64,000 nucleotides of DNA from Oscillospiraceae bacterium (lineage in GTDB: Bacteria; Bacillota; Clostridia; UBA1381; UBA9506). The translations under genes were made by a program, and so were the position numbers. A model generated the notes under the pieces. The model searched no databases and had not been told where the DNA came from. It worked only from the letters and a program-made list of their open reading frames with translations. This document shows positions 23,928-38,586 of this stretch, one piece after another. The stretch is from positions 35,286 through 99,285 of the forward strand of contig SVKI01000003.1 of NCBI GenBank assembly GCA_015068555.1, written 5' to 3'. Numbering within the stretch: the first letter of the stretch is position 1; each line of letters begins with the position of its first letter.

Positions 23928-25808
23928 TTATGAAAGCTCAAACATCCCCGTATAGAGCTGATAATATTTTCCTTTTTCCGAAAGCAGACTTTCGTGATCG
24001 CCCCGCTCAATTATTTCACCATTTTCCAGTACCATAATCGCATTAGAATTACGAACGGTTGAAAGCCTGTGTGCAATCACAAACACGGTACGACCTGCCA
24101 TTAAGGTATCCATGCCTTTTTCTATCTGCGCCTCTGTCCTGGTATCAATCGAGCTGGTGGCTTCATCTAAGATAAGCACAGGCGGATCTGCAACCGCCGC
24201 TCTTGCAATCGATAAAAGCTGTCTTTGTCCTTGACTTAGGTTACCGCCGTCTGCGGTCAGCACCGTGTCATATCCCTGTGGCAGATGCATAATGAAGGAA
24301 TGGGCATTGGCAAGACGCGCAGACGCCTCTACCTCTTCATCCGCCGCATCTAATCTGCCGTAGCGAATGTTGTCTCGCACTGTGCCTGTAAACAAATGCG
24401 CATCCTGCAGCACCATGGAAAGGGAACGGCGTAAATCCGGCTTTTTGATTTCCGTAATGGGAATACCGTCATAGGTAATCTTGCCTTCCGGCACATCATA
24501 AAATCGATTTATCAGGTTGGTTATCGTCGTTTTACCGGCACCCGTAGAACCAACAAATGCAATCTTTTGGCCGGGCTTTGCATATAAATTAATATTTTTT
24601 AACACTGTTTTATTGGGCTCATACCCGAAGGTCACATCGTCAAAACGAACATCACCGCGCACCTCAATATAAGTTGCGTTTCCATCTTCATGCGGCTTCT
24701 TCCAGGCCCAGATGCCAGTGCGTTCTTTTGACTCTGTCAGGCTTCCGTCAGCCTTTTTTTGTGCATACACTAAGGTCACCGTTCCGTTATCCTGCTCGGG
24801 TTCTTCATCAATTACCGCAAAAATACGCTCTGCACCTGCCATAGCCGTTAAAATGCTGTTAAACTGCTGCGATATCTGCGTAATCGGCTGAGAGAAAGAG
24901 CGGGTATATTGTAAAAATGAAGCAACCGTACCCAGATCGGCCGCACCAAAAATCACAAGCATACCGCCGGCTGCTGCCGTCAATGCGTAGTGCAGATACC
25001 CCAGATTACCCATGATGGGCATTAAGATATTAGCAAAAGAATGGGCATTGGTGGCCGCCCGGCACAGTTGCTCATTCAGTACATCAAAATCCTGTTTGAT
25101 GGTCTCCTCACGCGAGAACACCTTAACAACCTTCTGCCCTTCTATCATTTCCTCAATATAGCCATTGATTTCGCCTAAGGCTTTAGCCTGATTTTTAAAG
25201 TAAAATCCGCTTTTGGCACCAACCTTTTTTACAACAAACAGCATAATAACCAGCATAAAAAGCACCAGCACGGTAAGTAGCGGGCTGAGTACAACCATCA
25301 TAATGAAAACACCGGCTACACTGATGAAGGAAGAAATGAACTGCGGAATGCCGTGTCCCATCATCTCACGCATTGAATCCGTATCATTGGTGAAACGGCT
25401 CATGAGCTCACCATGGGTATGGGTATCGAAAAACTTAATCGGAAGTTTTTGCATCGCCGAAAACAGGTCTGTTCTCACATTTTTCAACGTTTTCGTAGAA
25501 ACTGACAACATAATGCGTTGATAGAGATAAGTCGATGCAGCACCAAAGAGGTAAATCACGCCCATGATGCACAGCATACGAATCAAGCCGCTGTAATCAA
25601 CATGCTTTTGACCAATTAAAGGGACAATATAATCATTGATAACAGGCTTTAAAAAGTAATTGCCCACCACATTGGCCAAAGAACTGATGATAATGCATAA
25701 AACAACGCCTGCCAGTTGCCATTTATAGGCACCCATATAGCGCAGAATGCGAAATAATGTTTTTTTAGCGTCTTTCGGTCTTTTTACCGGCCCTGGTCTT
25801 CTTGCCAT
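23928..25808 (-). CDS. ABC exporter half-transporter with consensus NBD
   Basis: A 626-residue membrane exporter subunit: six-helix type 1 transmembrane domain (residues ~20-330) then an ATP-binding domain with Walker A GSTGAGKTT, signature LSQGQRQLLSIARA, Walker B LILDEATSS with the catalytic Glu, and the H-loop His (IAHRLS). A ~45-residue hydrophilic insert separates the domains. Paired with the upstream gene (stop and start overlap as TAATG), it should form a heterodimeric exporter like BmrCD/TM287-288 for drugs, lipids or peptides. The cargo is unknown. Confidence 0.92.
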   Translation of the reverse strand: MARRPGPVKRPKDAKKTLFRILRYMGAYKWQLAGVVLCIIISSLANVVGNYFLKPVINDYIVPLIGQKHVDYSGLIRMLCIMGVIYLFGAASTYLYQRIMLSVSTKTLKNVRTDLFSAMQKLPIKFFDTHTHGELMSRFTNDTDSMREMMGHGIPQFISSFISVAGVFIMMVVLSPLLTVLVLFMLVIMLFVVKKVGAKSGFYFKNQAKALGEINGYIEEMIEGQKVVKVFSREETIKQDFDVLNEQLCRAATNAHSFANILMPIMGNLGYLHYALTAAAGGMLVIFGAADLGTVASFLQYTRSFSQPITQISQQFNSILTAMAGAERIFAVIDEEPEQDNGTVTLVYAQKKADGSLTESKERTGIWAWKKPHEDGNATYIEVRGDVRFDDVTFGYEPNKTVLKNINLYAKPGQKIAFVGSTGAGKTTITNLINRFYDVPEGKITYDGIPITEIKKPDLRRSLSMVLQDAHLFTGTVRDNIRYGRLDAADEEVEASARLANAHSFIMHLPQGYDTVLTADGGNLSQGQRQLLSIARAAVADPPVLILDEATSSIDTRTEAQIEKGMDTLMAGRTVFVIAHRLSTVRNSNAIMVLENGEIIERGDHESLLSEKGKYYQLYTGMFELS

Positions 25809-27529
25809 TATTCCGCCCCCCTTTGCTGCGATTCATATACCTCTCGGTACACCGCATTGCTTGCGAGTAGCTCGTCATGTGTGCCGATAGCATCAATCCG
25901 ACCATCTTCCATCACCACGATTTTATCCGCATCGCAAACGGAGGATATGCGTTGTGCGATGATAATGGTGGTGGTGCCGGCCAGTTCCTCACGCAGAACT
26001 TTTCTGATTTTGGCATCCGTTGTTGTGTCAACGGCACTGGTACTATCATCTAAAATAATAATCTGCGGTTTTTTAAGTAGGGCGCGGGCAATACACAGCC
26101 TTTGTTTCTGACCGCCTGATACATTCACACCGCCCTGACCCAAATAGGTTTGATAACCCTCAGGAAAGCTCATGATAAAATCGTGTGCTTGCGCTGCACG
26201 GCAAGCCTTATATACCTCTTCCTCTGTTGCATCAGGGTCTCCCCATTTTAAATTCTCCATGATGGTGCCCGAAAACAACACGTTTTTCTGCAATACCATT
26301 GAAACGGCGCGCCGTAATTCTTCAAGCCTATAGTCTCTGACATCGCGTCCGCCCACCAATACCTTGCCGGACTGCACATCATACAGGCGAGGAATCAGCT
26401 GAACCAAGCTGGTTTTAGATGAACCCGTACCACCGATAATGCCAACCGTCTCTCCCGGCTCAATGGATAAATTGATATCGCGTAACACCAGATTATTAGG
26501 GTCCTTGTGATAGGAGAACGAAACATCGCAAAACTCCACCGAAGCCCCTTCCACCTGTACGGTTGATTCGACATCAGGAATATCGAGTGTTTCATCCAGC
26601 ACTTCGTTGATGCGGGCAATGGATGCACGGGTCATAACCAAATTGATAAAAATCATGGAAAGCATCATTAAAGACATTAAAATCTGCGTTACATAGCTGA
26701 TAAAGCTCATCAGTTCGCCGGTTCCCATTGTTTGGCTGATAACCATATTGCCGCCAAACCAGAGCACCGAAATAATACAGACGTAAATCACAAGCTGCAT
26801 AATCGGCATGTTGCAGATGACAATTTTTTCCGCCTTAAGTTGTGCTGCACGTAGGGCTTCGGCATCATCAGCAAATTTGCCATTTTCATAATCCTCACGA
26901 ACAAACGCCTTAACCACGCGCATGGCAATTAAATTCTCCTGCACCGAGCCGTTCATTCTGTCATAGCAGGTGAGCATTCTTTTAAAGCGCGGAAAGGCCA
27001 TACACATAATCACAATGAGTGCCGTTGCCAAAACCGGAATAGCTACCAAAAAAATAACGACCAGGCGCGGATTCACGCGGGACGCCATAATGGTTGCACT
27101 CACCAGCATAAACGGCGAACGAACAAAAACTCGAATCAGCATCATAAAAGTCATTTGCACGCTTGTTACGTCCGTCGTCAGTCTCGTTATGAGCGAGGCC
27201 GTGTTAAAACGGTCTACATTAGCAAAAGAAAATTCCTGAATTTTATAAAACACGGCCCGACGAATTCCCTTACCAAAGCCCATGGCTCCTTTTGAGGCAA
27301 ACATGCCGGAAAGGGCACCAAATAAGAGGGATAAAACAGCCATTAAAACCATCATGCCGCCCGTTTGCAAAATATACGGAATGTCCCGATTTGCCACTCC
27401 AACATCAATAATTTTAGACATATAAAACGGAATCCTTATCTCTAAAAGCACTTCCAAAATAACAGTTATCGGTGCTAATATCGCATAGATTCCATAGCCC
27501 TTTAAAAAGGGCGCATATCGTTTAATCAA
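25808..27529 (-). CDS. ABC exporter half-transporter with degenerate ATP site
   Basis: A 573-residue partner of the downstream exporter gene. Six transmembrane helices (residues ~1-310) precede an NBD with Walker A GGTGSSKTS, signature VSGGQKQRLCIARA and Walker B IIILDDSTS, in which the catalytic Glu is Asp, and the H-loop His is Gln (IAQRIS). These substitutions are typical of the non-hydrolysing site in heterodimeric exporters. The gene pair has no adjacent regulator or precursor peptide gene. Confidence 0.92.
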   Translation of the reverse strand: MIKRYAPFLKGYGIYAILAPITVILEVLLEIRIPFYMSKIIDVGVANRDIPYILQTGGMMVLMAVLSLLFGALSGMFASKGAMGFGKGIRRAVFYKIQEFSFANVDRFNTASLITRLTTDVTSVQMTFMMLIRVFVRSPFMLVSATIMASRVNPRLVVIFLVAIPVLATALIVIMCMAFPRFKRMLTCYDRMNGSVQENLIAMRVVKAFVREDYENGKFADDAEALRAAQLKAEKIVICNMPIMQLVIYVCIISVLWFGGNMVISQTMGTGELMSFISYVTQILMSLMMLSMIFINLVMTRASIARINEVLDETLDIPDVESTVQVEGASVEFCDVSFSYHKDPNNLVLRDINLSIEPGETVGIIGGTGSSKTSLVQLIPRLYDVQSGKVLVGGRDVRDYRLEELRRAVSMVLQKNVLFSGTIMENLKWGDPDATEEEVYKACRAAQAHDFIMSFPEGYQTYLGQGGVNVSGGQKQRLCIARALLKKPQIIILDDSTSAVDTTTDAKIRKVLREELAGTTTIIIAQRISSVCDADKIVVMEDGRIDAIGTHDELLASNAVYREVYESQQRGAE

Positions 27530-27574
27530 ATGTCTCCCTCCGTTCTGTTGCTTAACACAGAGATGAATAAACCA

Positions 27575-28231
27575 CTACTCTTCCATCATCGTTTCTAACA
27601 CCTTAATCTGATAGTTATACTTCTCCTGCTTCTTTTCGCTTTCATGTATCTGCATAGCATCCTTTGGCCGCAGGGTCATAAATAAGCCATCAGGCAGTTC
27701 CTCTGCATAGGAGCGGAACGGTGCAAGAGATGTAAGCGGAATTTTTATCATATCTGACGCCTCATGACCATGGGTCTCGGAAAGTTCGCCATAGGCGCCG
27801 ATAAGTTCCTCCTCTAATAAATATTGATAGGCTTCTTCGTCAACAATTTGCAAGGCTGACTGCGCCGTTGACAAAATCGCCATCAACTTCATTTGTTGCG
27901 CCTGGAAATATTCCGGATCCTGTTGCTGTGCCTCCGGGTCTAAATGGACAAAATCCAAAGAAACCAAAACCTCGCCGTCGCCGTCATAATCAATCGGCAT
28001 CCGGCTCATATCATCCATAATCTGCCGTGTTACTTCATGGTCAACATACGCCTTTGACGCAAGTAAAATGCATAAGTCATTTTTCGGGGCAAACACTGTC
28101 GATTTTAAAATGGAAATAATCGCGATAAGTAACGCCAAACCCACAATTGTGGGAATTTTATAATAATCCAAAAAATATTGCCAACGCTGTCCTTTGGGCA
28201 CCTCACTCAGCTTATATACATGGTCTGCCAT
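27575..28231 (-). CDS. Single-pass membrane protein of unknown function
   Basis: A 218-residue protein with no family that I recognise. A short cytoplasmic N terminus with KGQRWQYFLDYYKIPTIVG runs into one transmembrane segment (residues ~28-48), then an acidic extracytoplasmic region of ~165 residues (LLASKAYVDHEVTRQIMDDM, ALQIVDEEAYQYLLEEELIG, PDGLFMTLRPKDA). CAGGAGG fits the ATG at 28231; the longer frame to 28294 has no site. It lies upstream of the ABC exporter genes by 45 bases and may be co-transcribed, but a link is not established. Confidence 0.75.
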   Translation of the reverse strand: MADHVYKLSEVPKGQRWQYFLDYYKIPTIVGLALLIAIISILKSTVFAPKNDLCILLASKAYVDHEVTRQIMDDMSRMPIDYDGDGEVLVSLDFVHLDPEAQQQDPEYFQAQQMKLMAILSTAQSALQIVDEEAYQYLLEEELIGAYGELSETHGHEASDMIKIPLTSLAPFRSYAEELPDGLFMTLRPKDAMQIHESEKKQEKYNYQIKVLETMMEE

Positions 28232-28417
28232 ATGTTTCCTCCTGCTTGATAAATCCATACATATTATTATAAAAGAAATCCAAAGAATTGTCAAAGAAAA
28301 ACAGCCTTTGTTTACAAAACTGTCATTTTTACACAGATATGCGCGATGCCTGCCAAACCATGCACAAAATTATTCTTTCTGTAACAAACAAATTTAATAA
28401 AATATCGAAAAAAGTAC

Positions 28418-28445
28418 TTGACAAATGAAAAATCTGTGCTATAAT
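28418..28445 (+). promoter_or_regulatory. tRNA-Thr promoter
   Basis: TTGACA (28418-28423), 16 bases, TATAAT (28440-28445), ending 19 bases before the tRNA. Confidence 0.88.
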
Positions 28446-28464
28446 AACAGGGTATGGTATGGAT

Positions 28465-28540
<76 letters not shown>

Positions 28541-28545
28541 ACAAA

Positions 28546-28574
28546 GAAAGCACTTGCATTAAGCGAGTGCTTTC
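28546..28574 (+). terminator. Terminator after tRNA-Thr
   Basis: GAAAGCACTTGC and GCGAGTGCTTTC pair around a 5-base loop, 5 bases after the tRNA, followed by TTCATTATT. Confidence 0.75.
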
Positions 28575-28617
28575 TTCATTATTATGCAAGTTTAACTGGC
28601 CACAAGGAGGCTGCATC

Positions 28618-29496
28618 ATGGATAAACTCTCCATTTTATTTGTTGTCATCGCCGGTATTTCCTGGGGTTCTTCCGGCGTGTTTTCTAATCAGCTGAAGTT
28701 ACTGGGCTTTAGCGCTCTTCAATCGGCTACCATTCGCAGCCTGGTTGCCGCTGTTATTTTGTTTTTAATCATCTGCATAACAGATAAGAAAAAGATACGC
28801 ACCTCAGCAAAAGAGCTTCCGCTATTTGCTCTTTGCGGTATTTGCACCATCGCCTCCGGCGCCTTTTACTTTTCCTCTATACAACTCACTTCGCTGTCTA
28901 CGGCTGTTACCTTAATGTATACAGCGCCGATTATGGTCATGCTGATATCAGTCCTTTTTTTAGGAGAACGGTTTTCCATTTCAAAACTCATTGCCGCGCT
29001 TTTAGCTTTTGCAGGCTGCGGTCTTGTGACCGGCATTATCGGCGGCCTTCGTTTTAACTTTTTAGGTATTTTATATGGCCTTTTGTCCGGCTTTTTCTAT
29101 TGTATGTATACCATCTTAACTAAAATCAGCACGCGCCGCGGAAACGAGTCATTAACCACAACGGCTTACAGCTTCCTCTTCGGTGGTGTGTTTGCTATTT
29201 TTATCTGCCAACCCGGAGCAGCCTTTTCCGTACTTGCCGATGTTCCGTCGCAGTCGATTCTCTGGGGTTTGGGAATCGGTCTTTTTTCCGGTGCACTCCC
29301 CTACTTTTTCTACACACTCAGCATGCGTAAGCTGCCGGCCGGCGTGGCATCGGCACTCTCTGCCATTGAGCCTATGACGGCCACGATCGTGAGCGTTTTA
29401 TTATATCACGAAAAGCTGACTATAAGTGCTCTTTCTGGCATTTTGCTGATTCTTACCTCGGTTGTGATTTTAAGTCGTGTGAAAGAGGAATCATAA
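28618..29496 (+). CDS. EamA/DMT family transporter
   Basis: A 292-residue integral membrane protein with ten predicted helices arranged as two EamA repeats (ISWGSSGVFSNQLKLLGFSA and YGLLSGFFYCMYTILTKIST start the halves). The drug/metabolite transporter family exports amino acids, nucleotides or other metabolites; the substrate is unknown. AAGGAGG 7 bases upstream fixes the ATG at 28618; a longer frame begins upstream in the tRNA terminator and is not used. Confidence 0.9.
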   Translation: MDKLSILFVVIAGISWGSSGVFSNQLKLLGFSALQSATIRSLVAAVILFLIICITDKKKIRTSAKELPLFALCGICTIASGAFYFSSIQLTSLSTAVTLMYTAPIMVMLISVLFLGERFSISKLIAALLAFAGCGLVTGIIGGLRFNFLGILYGLLSGFFYCMYTILTKISTRRGNESLTTTAYSFLFGGVFAIFICQPGAAFSVLADVPSQSILWGLGIGLFSGALPYFFYTLSMRKLPAGVASALSAIEPMTATIVSVLLYHEKLTISALSGILLILTSVVILSRVKEES

Positions 29497-29512
29497 ATCG
29501 TCAAACGCGCAT

Positions 29513-29551
29513 AAAAAATACCGATAGACCAATGGTCTATCGGTATTTTTT
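29513..29551. terminator. Bidirectional terminator
   Basis: AAAAAATACCGATAGACC and GGTCTATCGGTATTTTTT pair around a short AAT loop, between the convergent EamA and HU genes. Confidence 0.92.
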
Positions 29552-29561
29552 ATGTAGAAAC

Positions 29562-29837
29562 TTATTTTGCTACGGCTTCTTTCAGGCCTCTGCCTGCTTT
29601 GAAAGCGGGAACAACAGATGCAGCAATTTTGATAGCTGCGCCGGTCTGCGGGTTCTTGCCTTCGCGAGCTGCGCGTTTTCTGGTTTCAAAAGTGCCGAAA
29701 CCGATTAAAGAAATTTTTTCACCCTTCTTCAGTTCTTCAGTAATGGTAGCGGTGAAAGCACCCAGCATTTTTTCAGCATCTTTCTTAGAAACCTCTGCCT
29801 TTGCGGCAATAGCAGCCACTAATTCTGACTTATTCAT
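29562..29837 (-). CDS. hup: HU family DNA-binding protein
   Basis: A 91-residue nucleoid protein: MNKSELVAAIAAKAEVSKKD, GFGTFETRKRAAREGKNPQTG (the DNA-binding arm with its Pro) and the helical end FKAGRGLKEAVAK. GGAGG before the ATG at 29837 sets the start; a longer TTG-initiated frame overlaps that site. Monocistronic. Confidence 0.97.
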   Translation of the reverse strand: MNKSELVAAIAAKAEVSKKDAEKMLGAFTATITEELKKGEKISLIGFGTFETRKRAAREGKNPQTGAAIKIAASVVPAFKAGRGLKEAVAK

Positions 29838-30040
29838 TTTTACAACCTCCAAAAAATTTTTTCATGTACTTTTATTATAACCTTCTTATACATGTTTGTC
29901 AATGCTATTTTTGCCAATTTTTGTGCGTTTTTACACAAATTTTTTTAATTTTGTGATTTTTTCTATAAAAAATTAGGAAAACATCATGATTTATCGTAAA
30001 ATACTGTAACATTTCACGAAGAAATCATTTAAAAACACGC

Positions 30041-30068
30041 ACCGACGCCCCACTTTTAGCATAGAATA
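30041..30068 (+). promoter_or_regulatory. Candidate mother-cell sporulation promoter of yunB
   Basis: CATAGAATA (30060-30068) matches the CATAnnnTA -10 of sigma-K, close to that of sigma-E; an AC lies 17 bases upstream (30041-30042). It sits 33 bases before the yunB ATG. From 29853 to 30040 no gene is seen. Confidence 0.4.
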
Positions 30069-30101
30069 TAAGCAGTAACCCACTAAAAAGGCGGTGTTTT
30101 C

Positions 30102-30806
30102 ATGCGTTTGGGCGCAAAACGATATGTTTCTCTTGGCTCTCGTCGGCCAAAAAATAAAAAGATTTCTGCCTGCCTCATCCTGCTTACTGTTGTGGCACTT
30201 TGTTTTTATTTGTTTATGTATTATGTCAATATGATTCAACCGCTTATGATATCCCTTGCAGAAAGTCATGCCAAAATCCTTGCTGAACAAATCACCGCTC
30301 GTGCTGTTTCGGATCTATTTGTTAACACGCATGACAGCGATTTTATAAGCATTTCGCATTTAGACGACGGCTCTGTCAGCAGTCTGCAGGCAAATCTTGC
30401 GGGCATCAATCGTCTTCGTGCCCTTGCCACTTCCAAAATTCAGGAAGCCCTGGAAAAGAATCACGAAACAACCTTACAGATACCAATGGGCACGCTTACG
30501 GGTTACGAACTGTTTTCAGGCTTAGGTCCTTCGCTGCCCATCCGCCTCGATACATATGGTAACACTCTCGTTGAATTTAAAAGTAACTTTGTTGAAAGCG
30601 GCATCAATCAAACCCGTCTGGAGGTTTTTTTGCAGGCCAAAACAAATGTGGGAATCGTTTTACCTACTTCGAAAATCAATCGCGAAATCACCACTGTTTT
30701 ACCTGTTTTTCAAACGGTTTTATTGGGTGACGTACCTGATAACTATGTTAATATAGACCGCATGGGTGAGGCGTTTGAAGATGATGTTTTAGATATTATC
30801 GGATAA
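30102..30806 (+). CDS. yunB: Sporulation protein YunB
   Basis: A 234-residue protein: short basic N terminus, one transmembrane segment (residues ~22-42), then the conserved YunB domain (AESHAKILAEQITARAVSDLF; GYELFSGLGPSLPIRL; VESGINQTRLEVFLQAKTNV). In Bacillus yunB is a sigma-E gene needed for normal sporulation; molecular role unknown. It precedes two other spore genes on the same strand, with an 86-base gap to the next. Confidence 0.9.
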   Translation: MRLGAKRYVSLGSRRPKNKKISACLILLTVVALCFYLFMYYVNMIQPLMISLAESHAKILAEQITARAVSDLFVNTHDSDFISISHLDDGSVSSLQANLAGINRLRALATSKIQEALEKNHETTLQIPMGTLTGYELFSGLGPSLPIRLDTYGNTLVEFKSNFVESGINQTRLEVFLQAKTNVGIVLPTSKINREITTVLPVFQTVLLGDVPDNYVNIDRMGEAFEDDVLDIIG

Positions 30807-30834
30807 GCAGATTGTCATTTTTTTCATTTTTTCT

Positions 30835-30842
30835 CATACACT
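30835..30842 (+). promoter_or_regulatory. Weak candidate sigma-E -10 upstream of cwlJ
   Basis: CATACACT matches the sigma-E -10 form CATACAnT about 50 bases before the cwlJ start, with a T-rich region where the -35 would be. Supported mainly by context. Confidence 0.3.
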
Positions 30843-30892
30843 GATAACAAACTGCCGACGAACAGGTAAACTATAAAAAGGAGCGTAAAACA

Positions 30893-31333
30893 TTGGCTTT
30901 TTCAGACAGAGAGCTATTGGCAAGGCTCGTACAATGCGAAGCAGGGGGTGAAGGCGATAACGGCATGCGTGCGGTTGCCAGCGTGGTTATGAATCGTGTT
31001 CGGGCACCCGGTGGTGAATATGCTCGTGTTGGCCAGGGTAGCATTCGAAACATTATTTTTCAGGAAAACCAATTTACATGCACAAAGGAGATTGTCGGCG
31101 GTGTGTATAATCCGCAAAATATATATAACATGCGCCCCGAAGCCATTCACTATTCCATCGCCGACTGGGCCATTGCCGGAAACAGGTTACCGCCACTTGG
31201 TCAGGCACTTTGGTTTTTTAATCCATACATGCCGACCTGCCGACAAAATTTTCCCAGCCGTGTAGGCATCTTTATCGTACGGGTCGTGAACCACTGCTTC
31301 TACAATCCCACCGATGCCTATTTTGAAACCTGA
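30893..31333 (+). CDS. cwlJ: Spore cortex-lytic cell wall hydrolase CwlJ-like
   Basis: A 146-residue SleB/CwlJ-type hydrolase (Hydrolase_2 family) for spore cortex peptidoglycan at germination. Visible are the catalytic-type Glu16 (LVQCEAGGEG), SVVMNRVRAP, IIFQENQFTC and the CwlJ-like end LWFFNPYMPTCRQN ... HCFYNPTDAYFET. There is no signal peptide or peptidoglycan-binding domain, so it resembles CwlJ (142 residues in B. subtilis) rather than SleB. TTG start preceded by AAGGAG. Followed at once by a gerQ-like gene, the same pairing as cwlJ-gerQ in Bacillus. Confidence 0.88.
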   Translation: MAFSDRELLARLVQCEAGGEGDNGMRAVASVVMNRVRAPGGEYARVGQGSIRNIIFQENQFTCTKEIVGGVYNPQNIYNMRPEAIHYSIADWAIAGNRLPPLGQALWFFNPYMPTCRQNFPSRVGIFIVRVVNHCFYNPTDAYFET

Positions 31334-31361
31334 TCTCATCAAAACAGAAAGGATGTTAAAC

Positions 31362-31850
31362 ATGGATGCACAAATTTCTCATGAAGTCAACGCCCGAAGC
31401 TATAACGAAATGTCATCTGATTCTATGAACACGCAAAACGCCGCCGATTCCGGCATGCGTCTGCACCCCGCCTTATCCGACAGCGACGAGAGAATCCCCA
31501 TCACCCTGCCCGATTCTCCTACCATGGAGGCACAATCGATAGAGCAAGCTTACCAGGATTCTTTTCAGGCGGTACTCGCTGCCAACATCGGCTACTATGT
31601 CGTGATTGAATTTTTAATCGGCACATCCAATCTGACGGAAAAAGAGGGCCTTTTATATGCCGTTGGCAACAACTTCGTCACCCTCTACGAAGCCGAGACC
31701 AATCGCTACATCGTGTGCGACTTATTCTCCATTAAATTTGTCACCATCTACAACCAGCGTACCCGTCCGCGCAGCCGTATGAACAACAGTTTAAACAGAG
31801 CGGCCAACTCACCCACCTCATCAGGTAACTATGGGCGCAGATTATTTTAG
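31362..31850 (+). CDS. GerQ-like spore coat protein
   Basis: A 162-residue protein with a disordered, S/N/D-rich N terminus, a compact core (residues ~75-140: IGYYVVIEFLIGTSNLTEKE, NNFVTLYEAETNRYIVCDLF, SIKFVTIY) and a basic R/N/S-rich tail. The core has the topology and spacing of GerQ (a DPQTGKRYLL-like segment becomes EAETNRYIVC). In Bacillus GerQ is needed for CwlJ localisation and is cross-linked in the coat. The assignment rests on weak similarity plus position behind cwlJ. The second ATG (31362) has the better ribosome-binding-site spacing. Confidence 0.6.
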   Translation: MDAQISHEVNARSYNEMSSDSMNTQNAADSGMRLHPALSDSDERIPITLPDSPTMEAQSIEQAYQDSFQAVLAANIGYYVVIEFLIGTSNLTEKEGLLYAVGNNFVTLYEAETNRYIVCDLFSIKFVTIYNQRTRPRSRMNNSLNRAANSPTSSGNYGRRLF

Positions 31851-31866
31851 AAACCTTGTATACATA

Positions 31867-31899
31867 AAAGAGACTGTAGCAACTGCTACAGTCTCTTTC
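31867..31899. terminator. Bidirectional terminator (GCTGTAGC family variant)
   Basis: AAAGAGACTGTAGCA and TGCTACAGTCTCTTT pair around a short loop, between the gerQ-like gene and the end of the converging atp operon. Confidence 0.9.
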
Positions 31900-36388
<4,489 letters not shown>

Positions 36389-36396
<8 letters not shown>

Positions 36397-36901
36397 CAGC
36401 GCCTCCTCCATCTATTTCCGAGATAAAGGAATCAATCATACTTCTGTGGTCTTCTGTGTTCATTTCACGATTCAGTAATTTTTCTGTCAGCAAGCCGGAA
36501 ACCTCTACGATTTCACGGCGGATATCATCAGCTGCTTTCTTACGCTCAAGTTCTGCCTCTACTCTTGCATTTTGCATAATACTTTCGGCTTCATCCTGCG
36601 CTTTTGCCAAAATGCTACTTTCACGCCTTCTGGCGTGCTCTGTCGCATCCTGCAGGATGGAATCTGCCTGTGCTTTGGCATCCTCCATCTGCTCATGCCA
36701 TGCTTTTTCATCGGCCCGGGCTGAAAGTTTGGCTTGCTCTGCCTGTTCATAATCTCGGTTGATTTCGGATTCACGTTCAGCCAGGATCTTTCTAACAGGC
36801 TTAAATAAGAATTTTTTTACGGCCCAAAACAAAATGACAAGATTGGCAAGCGAAATTAAAATATTCCACAGATTTACCGAAATGACTTCTAAATTCTGCA
36901 T
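36389..36901 (-). CDS. atpF: ATP synthase b subunit
   Basis: Peripheral stalk subunit, 170 residues: one N-terminal membrane helix (VNLWNILISLANLVILFWAV), then FKPVRKILAEREsE and a long charged coiled coil. Overlaps atpH by 8 bases. Confidence 0.95.
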
Positions 36902-36939
36902 GCTTCTTCACTTAGCCTTTCTATTTACAAATGAAAATA

Positions 36940-38142
<1,203 letters not shown>

Positions 38143-38146
<4 letters not shown>

Positions 38147-38550
38147 TCTGCCGGGCTCTTAGTTTTTTTGTTTTCAAAAAATGCTCTGAGCGCTATGGCA
38201 ATTCGCGGAAAGAACAAGGGAACAACCACAGACCATTCATGAAAACAAGGCACCAAAAAACCAAGCATAACGATCACCAAAAGAAGCATGTTCCTGTATA
38301 GCTGAGATACCTTCATGCTAACGGCAGCTTCCTTCTTCTCTTTTGTGACCGCACGCTGCACGGTGAGACCCATAAGGAAAAAATTCAAAACAGCTACAAA
38401 GCCACCCAAAAGATTTCCCCAAAGCACCGTCAGCTTCCACCAACCGGCCACCAAAAAAATGGCCTGCATGAGCACACTCAGCAAAACTACCCAGCATGCT
38501 ATATATTTTGTCTCTTTTATGACCGTTTTATCTATTTTTTTTATTGTCAT
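38143..38550 (-). CDS. atpI: ATP synthase subunit I (AtpI-like)
   Basis: A 135-residue membrane protein with four hydrophobic segments (YIACWVVLLSVLMQAIFLVA; VLWGNLLGGFVAVLNFFLMG; MLLLVIVMLGFLVPC; WSVVVPLFFPRIAIAL), consistent with the ATP synthase I family that helps assemble the c-ring or supply Mg2+. First gene of the atp operon; its end overlaps atpB by 4 bases. Sequence in this family is poorly conserved, so the assignment leans on position. Confidence 0.8.
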
Positions 38551-38586
38551 CAACCTCGCATTCTGCCCTCTATGCGTTATGCCTGT

